64,000 nt of DNA from CAWGHZ01 sp963775315. Lineage in GTDB: Bacteria > Pseudomonadota > Alphaproteobacteria > MPNO01 > DASWLB01. The stretch is from the NCBI GenBank assembly GCA_963775315.1, contig CAVZIN010000004.1, forward strand, positions 1 through 64,000, written 5' to 3'. Below, one piece after another: positions 1 to 7,398 of the stretch. Positions within the stretch are counted from its first letter, which is position 1, and every line of letters starts with the position of its first letter. The notes below the pieces were generated by a model that saw only the letters and a list, made by a program, of their open reading frames with translations, was not told where the DNA came from and searched no databases. A program made the position numbers and the translations under genes.

Positions 1-93
1 CACAAGGGCTACTTCCGCGACGGCGCCGTTGTCCGGCGCCTCCGCGACGGCCACGTCGCGACCTATGCCGAGGTTGAGGAGGCGCGCGCATGA
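1..93 (+). CDS. C-terminal end of an unidentified protein (partial)
   Basis: Frame 1 is open from the window edge to a TGA at 91-93, giving the last 30 residues, charged and Arg/Asp rich. The stop overlaps the ATG of the next gene (ATGA at 90-93), the usual sign of translational coupling in a compact operon. The fragment is too short to assign a family. Its position beside small phage-like genes suggests it belongs to the same mobile element. Confidence 0.55.
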   Translation, partial: HKGYFRDGAVVRRLRDGHVATYAEVEEARA

Positions 94-428
94 GCGTGGG
101 CATCAAAGACCTCGCGCGCGAGGTAGACGACAAGCTCGACGCCCTGGTCGAAGCGGTTGCAACCTATGTGTCCGAAGCTGCCCGCTTGGGCGCGGAGCAC
201 AGCCATGCGGCAACGGAAGCGGCCGAACAGGCGCTTGGACAGCGTGACAGCAAGGGCCGGATCGCTCTACCCGAAGGCCGTGGCCTCAACCATTCGGGAA
301 AATCTCACCCGCTCTATGGTCGCGCGAGCGATCACGTGCGCGCTGCCGTGGCGTCGCGGGTGCAGCTTGCCAAGCTCCTTGGGCTGCCCGTCGCCTCGCC
401 CGCAAAACGTATCGCGGAGCTTTACTAA
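90..428 (+). CDS. Small hypothetical protein of the mobile element
   Basis: 112 residues, start coupled to the preceding gene through ATGA. The N-terminal half (residues 5-55) is Ala/Glu rich and probably helical; the C-terminal half (60-110) is basic. I do not recognise a family. Size and neighbourhood resemble small phage or integrative-element genes that sit near structural or DNA-packaging genes, but nothing in the protein proves that. It faces convergently the 478-741 gene across a 49-base gap. Confidence 0.6.
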   Translation: MSVGIKDLAREVDDKLDALVEAVATYVSEAARLGAEHSHAATEAAEQALGQRDSKGRIALPEGRGLNHSGKSHPLYGRASDHVRAAVASRVQLAKLLGLPVASPAKRIAELY

Positions 429-477
429 TCGTCAGGTGCGATCCCTGGCGAGGCGGCATCGGCTTCCTTCATCGGGC

Positions 478-741
478 CTATGCCGCTAACTGGCCCGGCC
501 TTGTAGCGCGCAGCCTCCCGCGCTCGGCCGGGCCTCTCTTTCCCTGTACATAGCGAATGGCGCGGGCCGGCTGGGCCATCGCCGCTCGCATCTTGGACGC
601 GACGTATCCGGGCTCTAGTCCCGCAAGATCGGCGACGGTGCGAAAATCATCGCTCTCCAACCACGCTACATCGCCGTCCAAGATTGCCCTTTCCAGAACG
701 GCGAGCCACAGAGCGCGCATGCGCTGCGCGTCCGTCAACAT
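478..741 (-). CDS. Small hypothetical protein, phage-like
   Basis: 87 residues starting with MLTDAQRM. I chose this start because it overlaps the stop of the upstream gene (stop at 735, start at 741), as in coupled phage operons; the same frame is open further upstream but there it only mirrors the neighbouring gene. Residues 1-60 (acidic, Leu/Ala rich, with a VADLAGLEPGYV segment) resemble small helix-turn-helix-like proteins seen between early and late regions of alphaproteobacterial prophages. The tail is basic. Function unknown. Confidence 0.6.
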   Translation of the reverse strand: MLTDAQRMRALWLAVLERAILDGDVAWLESDDFRTVADLAGLEPGYVASKMRAAMAQPARAIRYVQGKRGPAERGRLRATRPGQLAA

Positions 742-1004
742 GGCAACCTCTGCCGCGCAGTCGGGACGTGTTCCGGGAAGATCGCCGCGCGGGCCAGATT
801 GTCGGCGCGCGCTACGCCGTCCCATCGGCCCATGTTGTCGGTCCACTCGACATTGTAGAGGGGCGCGCGCGATACCTTCGTCTGGCCATTCTGGCGGTAG
901 ACGAACACGGGCACAGGGTCGGTGATCTTGAGCTTGCAGTGCCGGGGGTGAACCTCGCACCAGGGCACGCCCTGCCATCTGCCATATACAATTACGCTTT
1001 CCAT
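735..1004 (-). CDS. Small hypothetical protein with Trp-rich beta character
   Basis: 89 residues, starting at an ATG with AGGAG eight to twelve bases upstream. The protein has many aromatic residues and no signal peptide; residues 1-65 look like a small all-beta fold. It ends seven bases inside the next gene, so the two are probably translated together. No family recognised. Upstream lies the iteron-like region, so its promoter is probably within 1005-1190. Confidence 0.65.
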   Translation of the reverse strand: MESVIVYGRWQGVPWCEVHPRHCKLKITDPVPVFVYRQNGQTKVSRAPLYNVEWTDNMGRWDGVARADNLARAAIFPEHVPTARQRLPC

Positions 1005-1147
1005 CGTCGTGTCTCCTTGGATCAGTGTTGCTGCATCAAAACCCCCGTTCCGATTGCGATTGACCAAGGGCTCGCGTGAGCCCGGCGGATAAGGCCATCA
1101 GGTTTGCTATGTCATCGGTTCATCCTCCATCTGTTCGAACATCGGGA

Positions 1148-1182
1148 TTGGGATAGGGCTTCTGAAAAAGCCCCTATCCCAA
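1148..1182. repeat. Hairpin between iteron array and small genes
   Basis: TTGGGATAGGG at 1148-1158 pairs with CCCTATCCCAA at 1172-1182, around a small internal loop (one arm has an extra C). In the minus direction it lies between the primase/helicase gene and the next gene downstream, so it could end transcription of the replication gene. The U-tract that a classical terminator would need on that strand is absent; an A-run follows on the plus strand. Confidence 0.45.
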
Positions 1183-1189
1183 AAAATCC

Positions 1190-1318
1190 TGTGCAAGTTC
1201 AACCTGCACACGATCGGTCGCAAACCCGCGGATTTCTGCGGAATGTGCAGGTTCGAACCTGCACACGGAACCTGCACACGGGCCTAATTTCGGAACCTGC
1301 ACACGGAACCTGCACACG
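1190..1318. repeat. Iteron-like array next to the primase/helicase gene
   Basis: Five direct copies of AACCTGCACACG start at 1201, 1256, 1269, 1294 and 1307; two pairs are spaced exactly 13 bases apart. Inverted partners TGTGCAAGTT (1190-1199) and TGTGCAGGTT (1244-1253) turn copies one and two into palindromes; the second is a perfect 22-base palindrome at 1244-1265. The last copy ends at 1318, directly against the stop codon of the replication protein. Arrays of this kind beside a Rep gene usually bind the replication initiator (origin iterons) or act as its operator. Function here is inferred. Confidence 0.6.
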
Positions 1319-3535
1319 CTATTCCTCCCCGACCAGTCCGCTGCGCCAGCACCATCCCTTGTTGTGCCCCCGTGCCGTGTAGAGCTTGAGCCGGTTCGCC
1401 TTGGTGCCCTTGGCCTCGCGCAAACGAGTGAGCGAGCGCGTCCGCAACGTCTCGCTTTCGACCTCGATGTCCTCGCGTAGCGCAAGGTGGTCGGCGAGTT
1501 CCTTTTGCGTCCACACGCCGCCGGGGTTCTTCGACAGAACCTCGCAAACGACCTTGTCGAGAAGACGCAGCGCGCCATCGTCTAAATCGGTGCGGGTGCC
1601 TCTGCCACGTCGGGCCCTGGCTGGCGAAGCGGCTTCGGCTTCTGCCTTTGCAGTTGCTTCGGTGTCAGCGCCGGGCTTGACCACGGCGAGCGACGCCACG
1701 TCCGCCGCGAGATGGACTAGATCCAATTGAGCGATGCGCGGGCTTTCCCATTCGCTCCAATCGCGTTGCTTGGGCATTGTGAGGCTCACAATGCGATCTC
1801 TGCCCTGGCGCTCGACGCTCACGCTCACGTCGGCGTCCGCGCGGAACGTGCCCGACCCTTTTTCGCGCTGGGCGTTGAGGGGCGTGTGATGGAGCGCCAG
1901 CACGGCGCAGCCGAGTTTCCGGCGCAGTAGGTCCACTAGCGCCGTGAACTTCGATGCGTCTTCTTGGGCGTTTTCGTTCGCGCCTTGCATGGCCCGGCTG
2001 ATCGTATCGAGTACGACGAGACGAAAGCCGTCCGGGCTTGCGGCCAGGGCTTCCGCGACAAATGCGTCCCACTCTCTGTCACCGGCTGACACGAGCGGGA
2101 CGGGATCAATCAGATAGAACCCGTTCGCCATGCGCTCGCAGTTGTGGCGCTTCTCCCACGCGCGCACGCGCTCCGTGAGTTTCGCCCTTCCTTCCCCCGC
2201 AGCAAATAGGACGGGGCCGGGATCGACTGCCGCGTCGAACACGCCCGCCGTGGAGCCCGTCGCGACGTTGAGGGCGATGTCGAGGGCGAGGAAGGTTTTG
2301 AACGTGCCGGGCTCGCCGAACAAGAGCGCGTAGGCTTCGACTGGCAGAAGGTCGGGGATCAACCATGATGGGGGCGAGATGTTCTCCATTCCGCCCCGGT
2401 CAACGATGCGGAATTTGCCCTTGCGCTCAGGCGAGCCCGCATCCGCCGGTTGCTCGACGGGCTTGAAGTAGCCAGCGATGGGATCGCGATTGCGATGGCG
2501 CATCGCTCGGAACGCGGCTTCATCCATCCCGCCGAGCTTGGCCCTGTGAACCAGGCTGCCGACGCCGATGGCGGGCTCGCGCGGCCCACGTTCTGCGGCG
2601 CGTTTAAGCGCATCGTCGAATGCGACCTCGACGCGCTCCCGGCCCTCGTAGTTGGGGGGCTCGAAACCGCCTAGCTCGCCGCATGACCATTCGTCGAGAA
2701 GGTCGGCCTTATCCGCCACGTCGAACATGCTCCCATCTGGGCGAGCGATCCGAGCATGTTCGACGCCAAATACAACGTCGCGCCAATCAGGGTACTTGCA
2801 GCCGGGATCGATATGGCGCAGCGCTTCCCGAAGGCTTTCTTCGTCGATGTCATCGTCGCCTTGCGCCGTTCCCGTTTGCTCGCGCTTGTGTTTGGGCGCC
2901 GGGGGCAAGCCCTGGCAGATTTCGGCGAGCGTTGCGGGTGCGGCGGGATCGCCAGTCAACTCGCGAAGCTCATACGGGCCGAAGTTCTTCCCGTGCTTCC
3001 AGCGGTCGAAACCTGCCAGCCGGACGATGCGCGAGGGATTGGTGATTTTCGGATCGCCACCGTAGCGCGCCGCAAGGCGAGCGATCACGTCGGGCAGCGC
3101 TTCGACGGTGACGCCCTCGACGCGCCAGTACGCCCACCAGCGGTGCGTCTCAGGGTGAACTAGGAGAAGGTCCGGCTCAAGGTGCCAGTGCGCAGGAAGC
3201 TCGCTCTCGTCGCCGTCAACGTAGGCGCAGCGAACACCCGTCACGTCGCTATCGTGCGTGCAGTAGCCGCGCGCCTTGAGCGGCTTCGTCGGCTGCGCCA
3301 CGACATAGACGTTGTAGCCGTCGCCGTTGAGCGCTTCCAATTCGTCGAAGAAACGAGGATCGCTCAAGCGGCCCTGGATTTCGACGGCACGATCCGGGTG
3401 AACGGCGCGGATACGCACGACGGGATCGGGAGACCCGGTGATTAGCTCGACTTGCCTCCCGGCCGCATCGGTCGGGAATTTGAACTTGCGCGGTGCGAAG
3501 CTCGGTTGCTTGTCCGCTTCTACCGAATGTGCCAT
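1319..3535 (-). CDS. Primase-RepA-type helicase fusion of a mobile element
   Basis: 738 residues. Residues 60-200 resemble the RepB/D5-like archaeo-eukaryotic primase fold, with a YVDGD acidic motif at 105-109 and a DPKI..PSRIVRLAGF stretch near 161-176. Residues 230-315 look like a PriCT_2 linker. Residues 385-600 are a RepA/RecA-like AAA ATPase: Walker A GEPGTFKT at 407-414, Walker B LVVLD at 506-510 and HH at 549-550. The C-terminus (650-738) looks like a winged helix. Such proteins unwind and prime DNA of plasmids, satellites and integrative elements. The ATG is preceded by GGAGGAGG. The iteron array touches its stop codon. Confidence 0.85.
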   Translation of the reverse strand: MAHSVEADKQPSFAPRKFKFPTDAAGRQVELITGSPDPVVRIRAVHPDRAVEIQGRLSDPRFFDELEALNGDGYNVYVVAQPTKPLKARGYCTHDSDVTGVRCAYVDGDESELPAHWHLEPDLLLVHPETHRWWAYWRVEGVTVEALPDVIARLAARYGGDPKITNPSRIVRLAGFDRWKHGKNFGPYELRELTGDPAAPATLAEICQGLPPAPKHKREQTGTAQGDDDIDEESLREALRHIDPGCKYPDWRDVVFGVEHARIARPDGSMFDVADKADLLDEWSCGELGGFEPPNYEGRERVEVAFDDALKRAAERGPREPAIGVGSLVHRAKLGGMDEAAFRAMRHRNRDPIAGYFKPVEQPADAGSPERKGKFRIVDRGGMENISPPSWLIPDLLPVEAYALLFGEPGTFKTFLALDIALNVATGSTAGVFDAAVDPGPVLFAAGEGRAKLTERVRAWEKRHNCERMANGFYLIDPVPLVSAGDREWDAFVAEALAASPDGFRLVVLDTISRAMQGANENAQEDASKFTALVDLLRRKLGCAVLALHHTPLNAQREKGSGTFRADADVSVSVERQGRDRIVSLTMPKQRDWSEWESPRIAQLDLVHLAADVASLAVVKPGADTEATAKAEAEAASPARARRGRGTRTDLDDGALRLLDKVVCEVLSKNPGGVWTQKELADHLALREDIEVESETLRTRSLTRLREAKGTKANRLKLYTARGHNKGWCWRSGLVGEE

Positions 3536-3555
3536 AACACTGCCTCCTCCTAATT

Positions 3556-3591
3556 GAAGCCCCGCCCGTGCTTCCCGGCCGGCGGGGCTTC
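3556..3591 (-). terminator. Hairpin terminator ahead of the replication gene
   Basis: GAAGCCCCGCC at 3556-3566 pairs perfectly with GGCGGGGCTTC at 3581-3591, an 11-bp stem with a 14-base loop. On the minus strand it follows within three bases the stop of the 3594-3965 gene and precedes the ribosome site of the replication gene. It may end the upstream transcript or limit read-through into the replicase. No U-run follows, so it may need Rho or act as a structural insulator. Confidence 0.5.
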
Positions 3592-3593
3592 GT

Positions 3594-3965
3594 TCATCCT
3601 CGCCTTGTCACGATCTCCTCGTGCATGTCAGCGCGGGCAAGCTGCATCAGCATGGGCACGACTTCGGCGAGCGGCTGGGGCTCTGCCCCTGGCACGCCCG
3701 GCTTGCAGGCCACTAAGCCCATGCCCTCGCCCAGCGCCAGCGCACGCTTCAAGACCTCGCCATCGCTAAGGCGGCGCACGTCTTCGGCCGCGTGTTCGCG
3801 GATATAGTTCTCCACCCGGTCTAGCGAGGCGTCCATGAACAGGACCGCGCCATCGGGGGTGCATACGAACCACTCGCCGCTAACGACATTGCGGGGGCGC
3901 GCCACATGTACGCCTGCGCGATGGGCTGCCCGCCTCACCCGGTTGTCTTGCGTCTTCGGACCCAT
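3594..3965 (-). CDS. Hypothetical protein of the mobile element
   Basis: 123 residues; the ATG at 3963-3965 has GGAGG upstream. The N-terminus is Arg/His rich (residues 1-25), followed by a short beta region (30-45) and a helical acidic segment (46-80). No family recognised and no signal peptide or membrane segment. It is transcribed toward the replication gene and separated from it by a strong hairpin, so it may be a small regulatory or accessory protein of the element. Confidence 0.65.
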   Translation of the reverse strand: MGPKTQDNRVRRAAHRAGVHVARPRNVVSGEWFVCTPDGAVLFMDASLDRVENYIREHAAEDVRRLSDGEVLKRALALGEGMGLVACKPGVPGAEPQPLAEVVPMLMQLARADMHEEIVTRRG

Positions 3966-4127
3966 ATCGGACCTCCAATCTCAAAGGTGAAAGTCACCAT
4001 AGACTAGTCCTATATATTTGTCAAGATACGGCCATCCCATTGGAAATCATTGCTTCCAGCACTATTGGAAGCCAGAAAATCAGAAATCCGCGAGTTCTGA
4101 GTGATGGCGGGCGGTCGCATGAAAAAT

Positions 4128-4193
4128 GGGCTTACAGACAAGTGTAAGCCCAAATTTCTAAATCGGCGATTTCGATTGGGCTTACGTAAGCCC
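4128..4193. repeat. Paired GGGCTTAC palindromes downstream of the recombinase
   Basis: GGGCTTAC at 4128-4135 is mirrored by GTAAGCCC at 4144-4151 with an 8-base spacer, and a perfect 16-base palindrome GGGCTTACGTAAGCCC lies at 4178-4193. All four half-sites are identical. They sit between the 3965 gene start and the recombinase stop (4201), in an otherwise noncoding 235-base gap. Candidate roles are a recombination (res-like) site, an operator, or a replication-control site; a simple terminator is less likely since one palindrome has no loop and no T-tract follows. Confidence 0.55.
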
Positions 4194-4200
4194 AGCGGTC

Positions 4201-4824
4201 CTAGGCGGTGGCGGCGATCCGGCGGACGGTGCCGCTTCCGACGCCAAGCTCGCGGGCGATCCGGTTCACGCCCCAGCCTTGAGCCCGTAGCTCGCGAACT
4301 CGGCGCTCCACGTCCGCCCCGACCTTCGGCCGCCCGATGGTCTTCTTGGGCCGCCCATTCGCGTGCAACCGCTCGACGCCGCGCGCTTGCTCGGCTCTGG
4401 CGTTCTTGATCCCGGCCCGCACGCGCTCACGGATCAACTCGCGCTCGAATTCCGCGAACACGCCCAGCATGCCGAACATGGCCCGCCCGCTGGGCGTCGA
4501 AGTGTCGAGCCCTTGCTTGTGGAGGTAGAGCCCCACGTCGGCTGCCTGTAGTTCGCCCAGCCCCGCGACAAGGTGCTGTAGCGAGCGCCCCAGCCTATCG
4601 ACCGACCACGCCATCACCGTGTCGAACTCGCGCCGCGTGGCCGCCTTGAGCATGGCGTCGAGTGCCGGGCGCTTATCCCGGCCCTTGGCCCCGGAGATGC
4701 CCTTGTCCGTGAACTCCGCCACGACTTCCCAGCCGCGCCGCTCGGCGACTTCGCGAAGGTCCGCAAGCTGGGCGTTGACGCTCTGTCCATCCGTCGAGAC
4801 GCGGGCGTAGATCGCTGCGCGCAT
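4201..4824 (-). CDS. Serine recombinase (resolvase/invertase)
   Basis: 207 residues. The catalytic N-domain (1-140) begins YARVSTDGQ, with the nucleophile Ser10, and carries the family landmarks DKGISG, MAWSVDRLGRS and the long E-helix EFERELIRERV. The C-terminal helix-turn-helix (about 160-205, ending VGSGTVRRI) is of the Hin/Tn3-resolvase type. Length is typical of small resolvases, so it probably resolves or inverts DNA rather than integrating large phages. I chose the ATG at 4822-4824 (GGGAG upstream) over an in-frame start 57 bases earlier, because homologues begin at this point. Confidence 0.9.
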   Translation of the reverse strand: MRAAIYARVSTDGQSVNAQLADLREVAERRGWEVVAEFTDKGISGAKGRDKRPALDAMLKAATRREFDTVMAWSVDRLGRSLQHLVAGLGELQAADVGLYLHKQGLDTSTPSGRAMFGMLGVFAEFERELIRERVRAGIKNARAEQARGVERLHANGRPKKTIGRPKVGADVERRVRELRAQGWGVNRIARELGVGSGTVRRIAATA

Positions 4825-5237
4825 GGCTATCGCTCCCGTTGTGGTCGCGTCGAAGGTAGGCGCGGGAGGTGCCGATATCAATAGGTTTCCGCACCCTCAA
4901 TTCCGGCTTTCGGGAGGCGCGGATTTCCTCGCCTTCGCGCGCCCGATTTCAGAGGGGTTTTCGGCACCCCTCCCCCTGGCCAGGATCGCGAGCGGGAAGG
5001 GATCGGCGCCGGCCGACTGTCTCGGGCTCGGCTCGCCCGCGCTGGCATCGGCTGGCGGTCGAGCTACGGGCTGCCGCTCATGCCTGACCGGGGGTGGGGT
5101 CGCGGGAGGCACTTTGGGGGCGACGGGGGGCGGTCGCTGCGCCGGGTGCTTGATCGGTGTCAGGCGCCGCCAAAGCATTCCGAAAAATTTTTGAGAAGGC
5201 GCGGGAGGGTCGGGATCAAGAGGTATAATATAACGCG
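4825..5237. other. 413-base gap between divergent genes, with a doubtful small ORF
   Basis: No secure gene. On the minus strand 4897-5178 could encode 93 residues, proline- and arginine-rich with no motif and no convincing ribosome site; this is probably a GC-driven open frame. The stretch must hold the promoters of the recombinase (leftward) and of the DUF4238 gene (rightward). Near the right end the base composition drops sharply (AAAAATTTTT at 5184-5193). Confidence 0.4.
5224..5229 (+). promoter_or_regulatory. Candidate -10 box just ahead of the DUF4238 start
   Basis: TATAAT matches the sigma-70 -10 consensus exactly and ends eight bases before the ATG at 5238. If used, transcription would start at or within a base or two of the ATG, giving a leaderless or nearly leaderless mRNA. 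No Shine-Dalgarno lies at normal distance: the only purine run (AAGAGG) ends about 15 bases away. No good -35 box is seen at 17 bases; TTGAGA at 5191 is too far. Confidence 0.4.
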
Positions 5238-6218
5238 ATGGCCAACACCGCGCGTAACCACCATTATTTGCCGCAGTGCTACCTTAGGAACTTCCGGCGC
5301 GCTGGAGGAAATTCGAAGAAGCCGTCGCTCTATGTGTTTGACATCATAACCGGCGAAAGATTTCCAACATCTGTCCGCAACGTCGGCGCGCGCCGCGACT
5401 TCAACCGCATAAACTCGGACAGCCACCCACCGGACGTGCTTGAAGGCGTATATGCGACCTTAGAAACCGAATTCGCGGAAGTATTTCGGATGATGCGCCG
5501 AACCCGCGTGATGCCCGAAGGTGAATCTTTAAATATTCTGTTCAATTTCATCGCTCTCTGCGCAACTCGAAACCCCGGCATGCGGAAACGCTTGTCGGAT
5601 TACCAGGCACAGATATTTGAGACGGTTCTGGAAATAACGCTTGCGAATGAGGAGCGTTGGGAAAGTCAAAAGCAGAAGATGATAAAGGCGGGCTATGTCG
5701 TCGACGATAGTGTTACATACCAGCAGCTAAAAGAATTCCATGACGAGCGCCGGTATACTATAGAAATTCCGAATGAGAGAAACATTGACCTCGAAATGTC
5801 CGGAATGGATGTCGTTCTGAGGACACTTCCAGCGCGAAAATGGACCCTAATGATCGCGCCCGTCGAACATTTCGTAACTTGCGACCATCCCGTGTGTCTT
5901 CGTTGGATTGAGCCCGGGCGCTTTCCGCCTCTGGCACCGCCTGGACACGGGATGAGAGAGACCGAGTTGATCTTCCCGGTGTCTCCGGAGTTGGCGCTGA
6001 GAGGGACGTTCGAAGGCGAAGATCAGGTGCTCGAAGTTGGCCGCGACGTGATCGGGATGGTGAACAGGAAGGTCGCAGAACGTGCGTCGCGACAGGTCTA
6101 TTCGGCCCATTCTCGGTTTCTGTTCCAAACTGAGACGGGGGTGATTTCGACCCCCGGACTGCGGTCGGAGCGAAAGCAAGAAGAAGGGTCTTCTTCGTCA
6201 GGGCCGGGGTCAGAATAG
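5238..6218 (+). CDS. DUF4238 family protein
   Basis: 326 residues, opening with the family signature HHYLPQCYLRNF at about 8-19, followed by SLYVFDIITG and, around residue 214, the VTCDHPV strand typical of the C-half. No membrane segment or signal peptide. DUF4238 proteins occur sporadically in bacteria, often on mobile elements; their activity is not established. Here the gene is AT-richer than its surroundings, includes several codons rare elsewhere in the window (ATA, TTA, AGA), and lies at the right end of the mobile element, all of which point to recent transfer. It might be cargo with a defence role, but that is only a guess from location. Confidence 0.8.
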   Translation: MANTARNHHYLPQCYLRNFRRAGGNSKKPSLYVFDIITGERFPTSVRNVGARRDFNRINSDSHPPDVLEGVYATLETEFAEVFRMMRRTRVMPEGESLNILFNFIALCATRNPGMRKRLSDYQAQIFETVLEITLANEERWESQKQKMIKAGYVVDDSVTYQQLKEFHDERRYTIEIPNERNIDLEMSGMDVVLRTLPARKWTLMIAPVEHFVTCDHPVCLRWIEPGRFPPLAPPGHGMRETELIFPVSPELALRGTFEGEDQVLEVGRDVIGMVNRKVAERASRQVYSAHSRFLFQTETGVISTPGLRSERKQEEGSSSSGPGSE

Positions 6219-6438
6219 GTGCAGAAACTAGGTGCAAGAATAAGCCAAGAGGCGCAGTAGTAGGCGGGTTTTGACGTTGAGGGGTCGAATGAAACCCCTC
6301 CCGTTGGGGTCGCCATTCGCCCGTTCCCGTCACGGCGTTAGGACCGCGCTCCGCTCGGCCCTGTGATCGGTTTTCAAGGCTGGAACAAGCCCAGTGTGGC
6401 CCCGTTGGCCGGATGAACCAACGAGGGAGTCCAGCCGC
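6219..6438. other. Junction between mobile element and chromosomal genes
   Basis: Composition returns from AT-richer to GC-rich here. A hairpin GAGGGGT (6279-6285) with ACCCCTC (6294-6300) may end transcription of the DUF4238 gene. No tRNA gene could be folded and no direct repeat could be matched, because the left end of the element is outside the window. The catalase ribosome site (GAGGGAG, 6423-6429) closes the stretch. Confidence 0.35.
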
Positions 6439-7323
6439 ATGTTCATGCACAACAAGCGTTTGATGTACACGGTCCGCGTGTCCGAGCCGAACGCGAAGCT
6501 CGGCTCGCTGATGCTCGAGCAGTTCGGCGGTCCCGACGGCGAACTCGTCGCCGCCATGCGCTACTTCACCCAGTCGCTCGCCGACGAGGATGCCGGGCGC
6601 AAGGACATGCTGATCGACATCGCGACCGAGGAGCTGAGCCATCTCGAGGTGATCGGCTCGATCGTCGCGATGCTCTGCAAGGGCGTGCGCGGCCGGCTCG
6701 CCGAGGCGGCCGATGGCGCGGCCGACACGCTCGCCACCATCACCGGCGGCGGGGAGAGCCACACCCTGTCGCTGCTCTATGGCGGCGGCCCGGCCCTGGT
6801 GAATTCCGCCGGCGCGCCGTGGACGGCGGGCTACGTCGATACCAAGGGCGATCCCACCTGTGACCTCCGCTCGAACATCGCGGCTGAGGCGCGCGCCAAG
6901 ATCGTCTACGAGCGGCTGATCAACGTGACCGACGATTCCGGCGTGAAGGAGGCGCTCGGATTCCTGATGACCCGCGAGATCGCGCACCAGAAATCGTTCG
7001 AGAAGGCGCTCTACGCCATCGACAACAACTTCCCGCCGGGCAAGCGGCCGGGCGAGAAGGCATTCGAGAATACCTACTACGACATGTCGTAGGGCGACGG
7101 GAACGCGCGCGGTCCGTGGAACGAGGGGCCGCAATGGACCTATGTCGACGAGCGCGAGAAGCAGGGCGCGGTCGACGGCGGCGACGGCTCCGCCTCGGTC
7201 AAGCTCGGCCGCGACGACCAGCAGGTGCTCGACCGGCTCGCCAAGCGCACCAAGTCGCGACAGGACGTGCAGCCGACGACCGGCGCCGATCTCGGCGGCG
7301 GGGTCGCGGGCACGGCCGAATAG
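6439..7323 (+). pseudogene. Manganese catalase interrupted by an amber codon
   Basis: The first 217 codons encode a non-haem dimanganese catalase: ligands Glu35, Glu65-x2-His68, Glu150 and His183 are all present in the four-helix bundle. At codon 218 (7090-7092) a TAG stands where relatives have a CAG-type Gln after YxMS; reading on in the same frame gives 76 more codons with the conserved GPWNEGPQW and VDGGDGSA motifs before a normal TAG at 7321-7323, total 294 codons. Function would be disproportionation of hydrogen peroxide in the cytoplasm. The truncated form keeps the metal site but loses the C-terminal tail that packs between subunits, so it may be unstable. Start chosen at ATG 6439 with GAGGGAG upstream. 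Confidence 0.85.
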
Positions 7324-7398
7324 CCGGCAGCATCCCGGGGCCGGCGGCCATGTCGCCGGCCCTTTCCCGCCGGGGCGGAGACCGCTAATCTCACCGGC

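Noticed and set aside
1190..1318. Possible CRISPR array
   Set aside because: Repeat units are 12 bases with 13-base spacing and no unique spacers of CRISPR length; pattern fits iterons.
4897..5178. 93-residue Pro-rich frame on the minus strand
   Set aside because: No ribosome site, no motif; probably noncoding GC-rich sequence, listed only within the intergenic entry.
6241..6310. GGGGTCGAAT resembling a tRNA T-arm at the element boundary
   Set aside because: No acceptor, D-arm or anticodon stem can be folded around it, and the stem pairs as a plain hairpin.
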